From Glandiceps talaboti (Eukaryota; Hemichordata; Enteropneusta; Spengelidae): a DNA stretch of 64,000 nucleotides. Shown here piece after piece: positions 1-41,175 of this stretch. Under the pieces are notes generated by a model that saw nothing but the letters and a program-made list of their open reading frames with translations, was not told the origin of the DNA and did not search any database. The stretch lies in NCBI RefSeq assembly GCF_964340395.1, contig NC_135561.1, positions 4,093,001-4,157,000 on the forward strand. Reading direction: 5' to 3'. The position numbers were made by a program, and so were the translations under genes. Position 1 is the stretch's first letter; each line of letters begins with the position of its first letter.

Positions 1-49
1 TTGTGTGTGTGTGTGTGAGAATGTGTGCTTTGTGTGTGTGTGTGTGAGA

Positions 50-93
<44 letters not shown>

Positions 94-150
94 GCTTTGT
101 GTGTGTGTGAATGCATGCTTTGTGTGTATGTGTATGTGTGTGAGTGTGTG
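1..150. repeat. (TG)n microsatellite with interruptions
   Basis: Long TG runs broken by GAGAATG and GAATGCATGCTT phrases, in an SLC5 intron. The intron continues to 307 with TGAT/TTAA-rich simple sequence near 165-212. Confidence 0.9.
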
Positions 151-307
151 TGTCGGTTTAAGTAAGTAAGTGAGTGAGTGACTAGTTGATTGATTGATTG
201 ATTAATTAATTGCTGTGTCATATTCTACTAATGATGAATACTACTTAATTTACAAGGCATGATAATATCTCTATATTTAGTGACAATTATTTTTGTTGTT
301 TTATCAG

Positions 308-1247
308 CCCTTCAATATCAGTGCTCTACTCCATTTCATATATCTACTTTGGACCAGTAGCATGGTGTGTGGTGATCATTGTTGGTCTTATCACAAGTTT
401 TATCACAGGTAAGTTAAAGTTATAAAAATATTGAAGTTGATAAGTTTTATCAAATATGAAAGATGATAAGTCTCATCAAAGGTAAGTCAAGCAGATTTAA
501 GCTTTTCTTTGTTTCTTGTAGGTCATCAAAAACCAGAAGAATTGGATCCAAGGGTAATAACTCCTCTTGCTGATAAATGCTGCTGTTTCCTACCCAAGAA
601 GTGGATCCAGAAATTGTACTGTGGAGTTAGGCATCATGAAATCATCAAAGAGGTATACACTATCAATATTGTAACTCTAACAAAGTTAGGCAACCTTAAC
701 TAGTGGAGTTAGGCATCACTATTGTAACTCTAACAAAATTAGGCAACCTTAACTAGTGGAGTTAGGCGTCACTATTGTAACTCTAACAAAGTTAGGCAAC
801 CTTAACTAGTGGAGTTAGGCACCACAAAGTCAAAGACCTACTTTCCACTTTTTGTAGTCACAATATAAAATGAGGGATGCTGAAAACCATGATAATAGGG
901 GTGTTAAACTAACATATATATTTTGCATTGTCAACTCAAAACAAGACAGAGATGTTGTGATCGAGTCTTGAATGCCATGAATAATAAGTTTTAAAAGGTT
1001 CTGGCAAATACTTACTACATGCAGACAGGGACAGACTAGCTATGTTTGATAGGGATCTGGATTTGAAACTCTGGCCTGTAATGTAGGAAACTTTAATTTA
1101 TGCATTTCTTTGATGTTTCAGGAAGAAACAAGTACTGAGGATGTCACTATAAAAATGATTGATGGTGTAGCAATGAAAGACCAGGCTTCTAATACAGAGG
1201 ATGAACTCCCAGAGAAGAGTTCAGTGTACATTGACAGTGGAATGTAA
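308..1247 (+). CDS. SLC5-family sodium-coupled solute transporter, C-terminal three exons (partial)
   Basis: Exons at 308-408, 522-652 and 1122-1247 join in phase (acceptor AG and donor GT at each junction) and end at TAA 1245-1247; earlier exons lie before the window. The first exon encodes a hydrophobic helix starting SISVLYSISYIYFGPVAW. The second encodes GHQKPEELDPRVITP, the cytoplasmic segment that follows a late transmembrane helix in SLC5A5/A6/A8/A12-like proteins, then a Cys-rich CCCFLPKKW stretch. The third is a hydrophilic tail with EETSTED and ending in DSGM. SLC5 proteins couple Na+ influx to uptake of iodide, monocarboxylates, vitamins or sugars at the plasma membrane; the substrate cannot be told from this part. 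Family assignment is from remembered motif patterns; I am fairly sure of SLC5, not of the paralogue. Confidence 0.8.
621..824 (+). repeat. Tandem repeat seeded from the 3' end of an SLC5 exon
   Basis: GTGGAGTTAGGCATCA occurs in the exon at 621-636 and again, with small changes, at 703, 756 and 809, each copy followed by the intronic text TATTGTAACTCTAACAAA. The first unit is about 82 bp and includes the real exon end and donor at 652/653. The later units are 53 bp and lack a central block of about 30 bp that contains the donor. Confidence 0.85.
825..1121 (+). other. SLC5 last intron, remainder
   Basis: Non-repetitive intron sequence ending in the acceptor TTTGATGTTTCAG. No further signal seen. 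Confidence 0.6.
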
Positions 1248-1269
1248 CAAAACTAGTAATTAGACAAAC

Positions 1270-1975
1270 ATAGAGATAGCCTACCTGTAGAGTTGAGGGA
1301 CTAACACTAATACACTATTCCACTATCCTAACTGTAGTCTACCTGTAGACTTGAAGGACTAACACTACTACAATATTCCACTATCCTAACTGTAGCCGAC
1401 CTGTAGACTTGAAGGACTATCGCTACTACACTATTTCAGCTATCCTAACTGTAGCCTACCTGTAGACTTGAAGGACTATCACTACTACACTATTCCAGCT
1501 CTCCTAACTATAGTCTACCTGTAGACTTGAAGGACTATCACTACTACACTATTCCACTATCCTAACTATAGTCTACCTGTAGACTTGAAGGACTATCACA
1601 ACTACACTATTTCAGCTATCCTAACTATAGCCTACCTGTAGACTTGAAGGACTATCACTACTACACTATTCCACTATCCTAACTATAGTCTACCAGTAGA
1701 CTTGAACGACTATCACTACTACACTATTCTGCTATCCTAACTGTAGTCTACCTGTAGACTTGAAGGACTATCACTACTACACTATTCTGCTATCCTAACT
1801 GTAGTCTACCTGTAGACTTGAAGGACTATCACTACTACACTATTCTGCTATCCTAACTGTAGCCTACCTGTAGTCTTGAAGGACTATCACTACTACACTA
1901 TTCTGCTATCCTAACTGTAGTCTACCTGTAGACGTGAACGAATATCGCTAGTACACTATTCAGCTATCGCAACTG
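1270..1975. repeat. 58-bp minisatellite, about 12 copies, in the SLC5 3' UTR or flank
   Basis: Units contain CTACCTGTAGACTTGAAGG followed by ACTATCACTACTACACTATT. They begin within about 25 bp of the SLC5 stop codon. Most copies are over 90% alike by eye; the first and last are the most diverged. Confidence 0.9.
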
Positions 1976-2742
1976 ATTTTTTTTATTTTCGTAATCGTAG
2001 AGATGACAGTGTTATTGCAAACCAGTTACAACAAATCTATGTATCCTTTACTATGGAAACACACAAATTTCTGTTCCCATGGTAATTTTTTAATTTGAAT
2101 GTAATAGTTAATTAACTGTTATTAAGCAAACTTGTTGTAAACACAGATCTCAGTTACATTTTGTACTGAAACACAAAATAGTTTATGTTAACACTACTTT
2201 TACCTACGCAAATTTTGTTTACTCACTTTGTTTACAAATCACTTCCTTTACATATAATAACAATCATTTTACACATTATTTTAGTTTCTTTTTGCAATTT
2301 ATAAATTACAATGTTAGACTTTGCGTTGTTTTCAATTATTTTCTCGAGTAGAAAAACATACTAAACTTCAGTGTTTTATTTATTAGAAATACAAATTCAG
2401 TACTCATTTCTCTTCCAACTGGGGCCAATTCCAATTCAGTTTTGGGAGAGAGAAAAAAATTGCTGCAGAAAAGTTGGTCCTAGACAAACAAATGATAGTT
2501 TGCAATTATTGTAACTCCACTGACAAGATAACAATAATAGTAGAACCTAATCCTAGGCTTGTAAAGAGATCATTATTTTCAGTCGAATTTACTATGTGTT
2601 TTTTTCTTCAACAAAATAAAATTCTAGGAAAATTACTTTTTTCCTATAGTGTATACCTATCTAAACCAGAGTATTTTTCTATAACATTATCAATGTCTAG
2701 TATTTCTCATGGAATAAGTTATAAATGGTAACTTTAAGTGTA
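1976..2742. other. AT-rich region, no gene seen
   Basis: Probable SLC5 3' UTR or intergenic DNA. An open frame at 2474-2731 has no recognisable protein features and is probably chance. Part of the sequence near 2450-2520 resembles 31400-31470 weakly, suggesting an old dispersed repeat. Confidence 0.5.
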
Positions 2743-3066
2743 TTAAAAGGGAACACCACTCCAGGAAATGAAGTCATTTTCATAAGCTATGGTTTCTGGA
2801 GAGTCATATCATGATTTTACATCACCTACAATTACTTGTGATTTCAGAGAAACATCAAGCTGATCTTGTGCCTTTATAAGGTATCTTTGCTATGGGCTAT
2901 TGCATGATGGGAGTCAGCAGAAATAATATATTCATGGTGAAACAATGAATATTCATGACTCCTGAGTGCTTACTCCCATCAGTGTAAAACATCACTGAGG
3001 AAATTACTCTTCAGAACGCATAGTTTTAAAAATGCCTATATTTCCTGAAGTGGTGTTCCCCTTTAA
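2743..3066. mobile_element. Small TIR element (MITE) flanked by TTAA
   Basis: The left end reads AAAAGGGAACACCACTCC and the right end, reverse-complemented, AAAGGGGAACACCACTTC, giving inverted repeats of about 25 bp followed by CAGGAAAT on both sides. TTAA lies at both boundaries (2743-2746 and 3063-3066), the target duplication of piggyBac-type elements. No coding capacity, so non-autonomous. Confidence 0.8.
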
Positions 3067-3669
3067 ACTTTTCTTAACATTTTCGTTGATGTTGTACCAT
3101 GTACAGGTTTATTGAGCATAGTTTGACATCATATCTTATACTAAATTTTGATCCATAAATGTATGTTAACTCACTTTCTTACTCTCATTAACATTATGTT
3201 TTAGAGGTATGTGCTGTGTTTTTCTGTGAAATACAGTTGTAATACTATGAGTGAACTGTATAGGTACCCAAGAAATTAATACATCATGACAAAAGTCATT
3301 ATATAAGTGTTAAATTGGGTAAAACACATGTCGTCAATGACACGTCAATAAATACACATATCATTTTGTACAAAGCTTAAATCATTTTGAAAATTATTAC
3401 CAAAGCTCAAAGCATATCACTTTAAAAATTCTTTGAAAATTTGTAACTTGGTATTGTTCTTTAAAATTATGTCAATAAAAACAAATAACACTACAAATTA
3501 TTTAGTGGATGGAGCAGTATTATTTGCATTTATTTATGAATTTTCAGCCTTTGTCAGTTTGGGACACTGCAACCCTTACCATCTTGGTTAAGGAATACAT
3601 TCCTACTTCATTCACTCACTGTAACCCTTGTCAGCTTCAAGTTAAGTAATGGTCAATAAACTAAAGGAG
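3067..3669. other. AT-rich intergenic sequence
   Basis: No gene or repeat recognised. AATAAA-type hexamers near 3347 and 3474 could serve the SLC5 transcript, but nothing singles one out. Confidence 0.4.
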
Positions 3670-3748
3670 GGCTATAGTGCAGATATTGCACCAACCGAGT
3701 GCATAGCACAGAGGAACACGAGATTGGTGCAATATCTGCATTATAGCC
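3670..3748. mobile_element. Perfect-looking stem-loop, 25-bp arms, 29-nt loop
   Basis: The left arm GGCTATAGTGCAGATATTGC is answered by GCAATATCTGCATTATAGCC, with CACCAA/TTGGTG closing the stem. Most likely a very short fold-back element; a hairpin RNA is the alternative. Confidence 0.65.
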
Positions 3749-3867
3749 TGGTTTGAGTTCATTAAGCAGCAAGCAGCTTAAACTACATTTACACCAATCA
3801 AATGTTTAAAAACTTTTTATTAGAGCAGGCCCAATAGAATAAACCCCATGAATAAATCTAAATGATA

Positions 3868-4044
3868 ACATACATACATACATACATACATACATACATA
3901 CCCTACATACATACATACACACATGCATACATCCATGCATACATCCATGCATGCATGCATGCATACATACACATGCATGCATACATAGATACATACATAC
4001 ATACATACATACATGCATGCATACACACACGCACACACACACAC
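3868..4044. repeat. (CATA)n / (CATG)n microsatellite ending in (CA)n
   Basis: Tetranucleotide run, open in several frames on both strands because the repeat contains no stop codon; none is a gene. Confidence 0.95.
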
Positions 4045-4943
4045 AACAACCCCAGAGTAGAGTAGTTATAAATCCATTTCATTTGTTTACTTTCCCTCTT
4101 CATAGCAAGTTCAAATCATCAATGCTTGGTTGTATTTGTGTATTGCTACTTTTAGTTGTTCGTTCATTCATTCACACAACCTGTTATAAATAACTGTTGT
4201 ACATCAAATCACACAAACTGCTAATAATACTTGGAATACACAGAAGTCATGGTATAATACACGATTTTTATTCAAAAATTTGTATTTCTTGAACAGTGAC
4301 AATTCAATTTTCTCTACAACTGTTTTCAATCTTTCATTTGAGAAATAAGACAGGATTCTAGAGGAACTCTTTGTTCCAATGGTAAAGTTATCACCATGAG
4401 AAACGATGTCAACAAATACATATATCACTTCTCTTTTTTTCTAAAACTGCTGAAAACCGTACCTCAAAGAAAAACTACATTAAAATTTCTCCAAATGGAT
4501 CAGAAATGGGTATTGATTTTGGCATTTTCATTAATGTAACAATGTTTTGAAAAACAACATGAAACAACCCAGCTCAAGTCTGTGTGTAACTCAATAACTG
4601 CAAAAAAATACTTAAAATGTGTAAAAATGTTTACTTTACAAACATGCAGTGTCTTATTAACTACTTACTTGTAACAGCAGTTATCAAACCCATCATACAT
4701 GGTGGACATTTTAGTATATGGAGACAGATGCAGGTATGGACTAGATTTGACAGACTAAGTGATTACTTTTTCAGGAGAAAAATTAGCGAAGTTGTTTTTT
4801 TAATTCAAAATTCATCTCTCATCCATCCGGCCACTATGAAGAATACTATACATTGTAACACATTTCCAATGTTACAAAAAGTTCAAGAATACATTCTTCA
4901 AGTCAAATATTTTCAATTCTGAGTTGATATTCAGAGAACATTT
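4045..4943. other. AT-rich intergenic sequence
   Basis: No convincing gene. Short open frames at 4204-4428 and 4617-4922 lack recognisable motifs. Confidence 0.4.
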
Positions 4944-5072
4944 CTAAAGGGATACAAGTCTTGTATATTCAAACAGAATTATTTCATATAGATATCGTTT
5001 GAAAACTTTGCATTTTATAACTCTGACTAAAGGGATACAAGTCTTGTATATTTGAACAGAATTGTTCTGCCT
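4944..5072. repeat. Two-copy direct repeat, 83-bp spacing
   Basis: CTAAAGGGATACAAGTCTTG occurs at 4944 and 5027, each followed by TATATT and AACAGAATT. ACAAGTCTTGT is itself palindromic. Confidence 0.8.
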
Positions 5073-5347
5073 TTTTTTTAATCTGACTATCTGACAGCTG
5101 TCTTGTAGGAATGAATCATCTGATAATGTTATAAGATAGCATAGATAGTCCAAGTAAACAAATACCACTAACTACCAACCTATTAATATGTAAAGACAGT
5201 TTATCTGGTTGGACTTTTACATCATCGTAAACTCCAGGCCTCTTTACGGCACCCGTCCAAAACATACCCACCAAGACGTACTTATTTCGTTGCTTACGCA
5301 GAAATGTATGCTTACATGTTTTGTACTCATTTATGGCAGATATATAG

Positions 5348-5605
5348 GGTTGTCGGTGGCCAAGTAGTTAAACCACTTGCCTCTTACCACTGCGGTCGGG
5401 GTTCGAACCCCATTCAGGGTTCGATTAAATTTACCACGCTGTAAGTAAGAAGAGTGTCGTTCAGTTTGACTCTACCGAACAACGCAGGTTTTCCCCGGTT
5501 TCCTCCTGCATTAACACTGAACCCATGAGGGATGGCCCTCACTGGACTTCTTGGGAGACAAGTGTTTACATGCTTAAACTATCCAGTATAAATAAAGATT
5601 ATTAT
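5348..5605 (+). mobile_element. tRNA-derived SINE
   Basis: The head has a pol III A box (TGGCCAAGTAGTTAAACC near 5357) and a B box (GGTTCGAACCC at 5400-5410) with tRNA-like spacing. The body contains GTTTTCCCCGGTTTCCTCC and the tail is ATAAATAAAGATTATTATT. The same body is found inverted near 24.4-24.6 kb and 11.8-11.9 kb, which shows it is a family. Confidence 0.9.
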
Positions 5606-5707
5606 TATATACTAGAATAGCTGAAATAACTGACTTAGTACATTAGTAAAGTCAACGTGATTCTATATGTAGTAAGACATAAAAATATACTATATCCAAT
5701 TTGAAAG

Positions 5708-6062
5708 CAAAATGCATTGCACACAGGCATTTGTTTCCTGAGTTATGTCTCAGAATATTTCTATCAGATTACAATATAATGTCGATAATATCGTTAATAT
5801 TGACGTATTTAGCCAACTATATATGAAAGGGGTAAAAATACACTTGTTTCTGTGATCGCGCAGGTTCACTCAATGCGAAAGAAGACTTCTTTCGCATTGA
5901 GTGAACCTGCGCGATCACAGAAGCAAGTGTAATTTTACCCCTTTCATATATAGTTGGCTAAATACGTCAATATTAACGATATTATCGACATTTCGTCGTA
6001 ATCTGATAGAAATATTCTGAGACATAACTCGGGAAACAAATGCCTGTGGCATTGCAGTGTCC
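5708..6062. mobile_element. Long near-perfect palindrome (fold-back element)
   Basis: Two arms of about 170 bp are almost exact reverse complements around a centre near 5887 (GAAAGAAGACTTCTTTC). The arms run out to TGCATTGCACACAGGCATTT on the left and the complement of ACTGCAATGCCACAGGCATT on the right. No coding sequence. Confidence 0.9.
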
Positions 6063-6144
6063 ATCCAGTACATTGAGTAGTAACAGCTTAAACCATCCTT
6101 TGTTTTTTTTATAAAGGAAAGCAATCAGAAATGAAATATTGATA

Positions 6145-6395
6145 GATGGCTACGTAACATATAATTAGTAGCAATATTTTATAAATATGGCTACGTAACA
6201 TATAATTAGTAGCAATATTTTATACATATGGCTACGTAACATATAATTAGTAGCAATATTTTATACATATGGCTACGTAACATATAATTAGTAGCAATAT
6301 TTTATAAATATGGCTACGTAACATATAATTAGTAGCAATATTTTATACATATGGCTACGTAACATATAATTAGTAGCAATATTTTATAAATATAC
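6145..6395. repeat. 41-bp minisatellite, about 6 copies
   Basis: The unit starts ATGGCTACGTAACATATAAT and continues TAGTAGCAATATTTTATA(A/C)AT. Copies are nearly identical. Confidence 0.95.
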
Positions 6396-6751
6396 ATATT
6401 ATAGTGTAAATTTACTACAAGACATTAGAATGTCAATAGTGCCATAGAACATGTTATGAAAGGATGACAATTTCCTTTATACCTAGAAATGATTGTTTTC
6501 TACGGTTATAGTTGCTGTACTCACTTCCAGGGATTGATTACATGTACAACAACAATGTTGGTGAGCAGTGTGCCCTCTAAGCTAATTTAACATGTCACTG
6601 ATGCACACAATTTCTAGTGACAAACCAAAATTTGGTGTTCCCCTATCTTGTACTATGTATGGTGACTCACAAGAAATGTCAGTTTTTATCATTTTGACTC
6701 ACAACAAAATTTGGCTATCATTTGAGGGCACACTGTTGGTGAGTTCACCCA
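6396..6751. other. Intergenic sequence
   Basis: No gene or repeat recognised apart from the adjoining element. Confidence 0.4.
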
Positions 6752-7140
6752 GTGTTGCAGCCAGCCTTTCGAAAAAGTGGGACATAGTGTCCCGAGACTT
6801 ATTTTTCTGGGTCATCATAAATTTTTTGGGGACATTATACAAAAAAACGCCAATGGAGTTGTAGCACAACTGCACAGTTTTTAAAAATATTTACCCACAT
6901 GCTGATCCATGCTAGATATTTGCTGAATGATTATGCAATTGCCTATCCAACCTTGTTGTTATCTATGCCATACAAAGTATTCACTATCATTTGGCTATTG
7001 CTATAGGTGTGGTCATGTCGCTAAACATATTTGCATACAATTTTAGTGTGGGTCATCTATGACCCATCACTTCCAAAATTGTGGGTCAGGTCAAAAAAAT
7101 GTGTGTCAAATGACCCAAAAACCCCCTCTGGCTGCAACAC
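6752..7140. mobile_element. hAT-like MITE, copy 1
   Basis: The ends GTGTTGCAGCCAG and CTGGCTGCAACAC are exact inverted repeats, flanked by TTCACCCA and TTCACCTA, a 7-of-8 match expected for an 8-bp target duplication. A second copy lies at 43146-43564. No transposase frame. Confidence 0.85.
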
Positions 7141-7238
7141 TTCACCTAGGATGTGTCTCAAGACATACAAGTCAAACTTCATCTGTTACACTATTCAAAT
7201 AAACTCAGAATCTCTCGGATATCTTTAGTATAATGACA

Positions 7239-7585
7239 CTAAAGTAAAAAAAATTGTGTATCCGATAACATGGCTTCAGAAAATAAGGTAGGTAGGTCGG
7301 GATTCTATTTCATTTTATATTTTTAATCTTTATCTTTTTTATTTTTGAAAAACGTTGCTTCCACCCAAAAACAAATGAAATGTCAGTCAGAATACCCCTT
7401 CTGTGATAGTTTGATGAAATATGTACAGATATCGCTGAGGAAAGAAAGCAGACGTGCATGAAGGTCAAGAAGACAAAGAGTTTGTTATGTTTTTGTTGTA
7501 AATGTTTAAAATTTGTTTTGGGTCAGCAGCATAAACTCGGGTTGGTCAGGTTATTGGAAACACACAATTTTTTTATTTTGTCTAA
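7239..7585. mobile_element. TIR element, copy 1 (partner at 37.4 kb)
   Basis: The left end contains AAAAAAAATTGTGTATCCGA and the right end, reverse-complemented, AAAAAAATTGTGTGTTTCCA, then ATAACCTGACC. The same ends bracket 37405-37784. Non-coding. Confidence 0.7.
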
Positions 7586-7686
7586 GACATCTGACTAGGT
7601 GACCTCTAAATGGACTAACCTGACAGTAGATTGTTGCAATAGATGGAAAGTTGTAACCACAATTATTGCAGTTGATACATGGTCAC

Positions 7687-8042
7687 TTAAAATGGCCATA
7701 TGGATGAGAATTTGGTATTTATTTTGGATTTTCATTTGATAAAACAGCTTCACTACGTATTTCTACTTGAAAAAATAATGTGAAATAACATATACCAAGT
7801 CTATGTTCATAACTCAATAAACGGCAAAACATTAAACAATGTGTAAAATATTTGTTATTGTACGTACAATAACAACACTTTTTACACCTTTTGCATCTTT
7901 TTGCAATGTATTGAGTTATGAACATGGACTTGGTATATGTTATTTCATATTATATTTTCATGTAGAAAAACATGGTGAAGCTGTTTTATCAAATAGAAAT
8001 CCAAAATAAATACCAAATTCTCATCCATATGGCCACTTTAAT
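7687..8042. mobile_element. Fold-back element
   Basis: The left arm (ATGGCCATATGGATGAGAAT, then TTGGTATTTATTTTGGATTT) is matched in reverse complement at 7975-8042, with arms of about 130 bp containing CAGCTTCAC/GTGAAGCTG. The right arm resembles 47580-47675, so the family is dispersed. Confidence 0.8.
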
Positions 8043-8913
8043 AACAGGTTTCAAAAAGGTAGCTTTATTTCAAGTCCAGTATCAATTTCTATTCTGTCGT
8101 GGTTCAGATTTAATCCAGTTAGTTTTGATTATTTATATACATCTACAAGAAACATTTCTACCAGAAACTGGACACACCTATCTTACAGTCTTTTCACCAA
8201 TGTAATGTAAATAGTTACTTTTTTATTTTTGTGTGTAAAAGTTTTGGATAGAAACGTACATTTATGAAATGATAAAACTAGATATAATAATTCTTTATTT
8301 GGGGTTTTCTGTATGTATGACAAATTTGAATTTTTATTTTGTAAACATGTTTATTGTTGTGAATAAGTAAGTAAATGGATTTTCACAATTGAGTATTTTG
8401 CAACATAATTTTAAAATAAAATATATACAACAGATATATAGGAAACCAGTAACTACCGTTGCTATCCATATTGTATATTTGATATAGAAATGATGTATGG
8501 TTTGAATCTCAACTAACAGTCCATTTTAAACTGATCGGAGAATCGAGGGATACTTTGGTCATTCTAGGTCACCATTGGTACAAACCACAAGCCCATGTCT
8601 TTGGGTGTTGTGTACGTGAAGCCCTAGTAATAGTACAGGCTAGGCTAAATCACTACAATACTTTATCTCAGTGCGAAGTAAAGCCAGCACACTATTACAT
8701 ATCGAAAGATAGCTTAGACAAGACAAAATGTATCACTGTATACGTGTGTTTACTATCAATGTCTGTAAGTTTGTTTTTTTCTGATGGAGAGCCACTACAA
8801 AAATCATTGTAGGAGATGTAAACTACAACATGCTATTGAACTGAATGTCTAAACCTACCATCTTTCAGTAGTTGGAACAAATACGAGTGACACATTTATG
8901 ATAAAGTTTTGTT
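8043..8913. other. Intergenic DNA and ZMYND8 3' UTR
   Basis: Convergent gap between SLC5 and ZMYND8. Complements of AATAAA at 8222-8227 and 8294-8299 are candidate poly(A) signals for the - strand gene. A + strand open frame at 8555-8812 has no recognisable features. Confidence 0.45.
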
Positions 8914-39326
<30,413 letters not shown>

Positions 39327-39689
39327 CTGTCAAAAAATACAAAAAACAAAACAAAAAATAAATACTAATAAATTATAAAAAAAGTTACATATTTACATAC
39401 TGATCAAGGACTCAAGGAGTTACAGTTTTGTATTTGTAGTTTTTTTTTTTAACAATGTAATGAAGGTTTCTAACATGCAAAAATTATAACTAATTATCAT
39501 ATTGGTGACAATTACCTGGTATGAATGAAAGGAATTTCATTCCATATTATGTTAGGCCATATGACATTTTGAGACAAAAGTACACAGTGGTTTGCCATTA
39601 TTCTTAATTAATTTATACTCAATGAACCCCTTCATTAGCATATTGGTTACATTACCTGATATGGGATTATGCTAATCACTACCACTGCA

Positions 39690-40035
39690 ACTAAGGTGGT
39701 TGGCAATGGGATGGCTAATGACGGGATGGTTGGGGTGGTATTACTTGTGGAGAGTGGAGTGGTTGGCAATGGGATGGCTAATGACGGGATGGTTGGGGTG
39801 GTATTACTTGTGGAGAGTGGAGTGGTTGGCAATGGAATGGCTAATGACGGGATGGTTGGGGTGGTATTACTTGTGGAGAGTGGAGTGGTTGGCAATGGGA
39901 TGGCTAATGACAGGATGGTTGGGGTGGTATTACTTGTGGAGAGTGGAGTGGTTGGCAATGGGATGGCTAATGACGGGATGGTTGGGGTAGTATTATTTGT
40001 GGAGAGTGGAGTGGATGGCAATGAGATGGCTAATG
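39690..40035. repeat. 63-bp minisatellite, about 5.5 copies
   Basis: GGTTGGCAATGGGATGGCTA, ATGACGGGATGGTTGGGGTG, GTATTACTTGTGGAGAGTGG, AGT. Nearly identical copies, open in frames of both strands because 63 is a multiple of three and the unit has no stop there. Position: upstream of the first coding exon of ZMYND8. Confidence 0.95.
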
Positions 40036-40391
40036 CAATTTTTACCCCATTCCTTCATTCTGTTACTGGGGTTCCCCGAACTTTGCAAAATAGCTGAATT
40101 AAAACATACAGCTGGAAGAATGATTATAAGATTACCATTCTATCAAAAAGTAGACAGCAAAGTAGCAGGAAATGTGCAAGGCCAACTGACTGAAGGCAAA
40201 AACAACTTCATGACAATTAACCTTTACAATGTATAGTTAATCAATGAGAATGCATTGATAGCGATGAATTCCACTAATATCTATGACTTCAAAACTTTAA
40301 CTACAATTGAATTGTGGGCTCCATCATTTTTAAGACAAAAAATACATTACATTATGAACATGAATATGTGTTTTATTGTAATATATGTGTC

Positions 40392-40685
40392 CAGGCTTGA
40401 AATTAACAGTAGTCCCATGCCCACTGACTACCAATTCTGGTCATGGGGGTACCATAGTTTGCAGCTTGTAGCCCACTCAGGCTACCACTGATTATGTGAT
40501 GAGGATGGAAGATTTATGGACATGAAAGTATTTTAATAATACACATATTTCCAATAGAGGAAATCTGTTTTCAGTTCAGGAATATCGGACTATACCGGGG
40601 TAGGTCACAATCCTTGGGCTACCAATTTCTGAAACTGGTAGCCCACTAGGACTACCAAAGAAAAAAGGTAATTTCGAGCCCTGCA
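40392..40685 (+). mobile_element. hAT-like MITE, copy A
   Basis: Begins CAGGCTTGAAATTAACAGTA and ends with the complement of CAGGGCTCGAAATTACC. The interior has repeated GGTAGCCCA(C)T phrases. A second copy in the opposite orientation lies at 42124-42412. Confidence 0.88.
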
Positions 40686-40687
40686 TG

Positions 40688-40691
40688 TATA

Positions 40692-40780
<89 letters not shown>
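40688..40780. repeat. (GT)n microsatellite
   Basis: Begins immediately at the end of MITE copy A. Confidence 0.95.
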
Positions 40781-40788
<8 letters not shown>

Positions 40789-41082
40789 ACAATGAAATGT
40801 GTATTAAATTTGCAAGCTCTGACTAGTTTACAAAAGCAATAATAATAATAATAGCAGTAATAATGTAGAGTGTAGAAGACTCCTAAGGTGAGATTGGTCA
40901 GCTATCAGAGAACTTATTTTAGTTCATGGGCGCAGACTGCAGTTGGGTAAATGCCTTGCCTTGCCTTGCCTTGCCTTTTCAGTTACTTCATATAATCTGC
41001 CTTAGTTAGATCTCTTCAATTTGGGTAAATTAGATATCTTAAGATTTAAACCCAATATCCCAATATGGATGGCATCTCACAG

Positions 41083-41175
41083 ACATACAGATACAGATAC
41101 AGATACAGATACAGATACAGATACAGATACAGATACAGATACAGATACAGATACAGATACAGATACAGATACAGA
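41083..41175. repeat. (ACAGAT)n hexanucleotide repeat, about 14 units
   Basis: Uninterrupted run; short CCTTG pentamers lie nearby at 40955-40976. Confidence 0.95.

Noticed and set aside
1270-1975. Regular spacing suggestive of a CRISPR-like array
   Set aside because: The whole unit repeats without unique spacers, and the context is an animal genome; it is an ordinary minisatellite.
39669-40097. 142-codon + strand frame and 124-codon - strand frame
   Set aside because: Both are translations of the 63-bp minisatellite.
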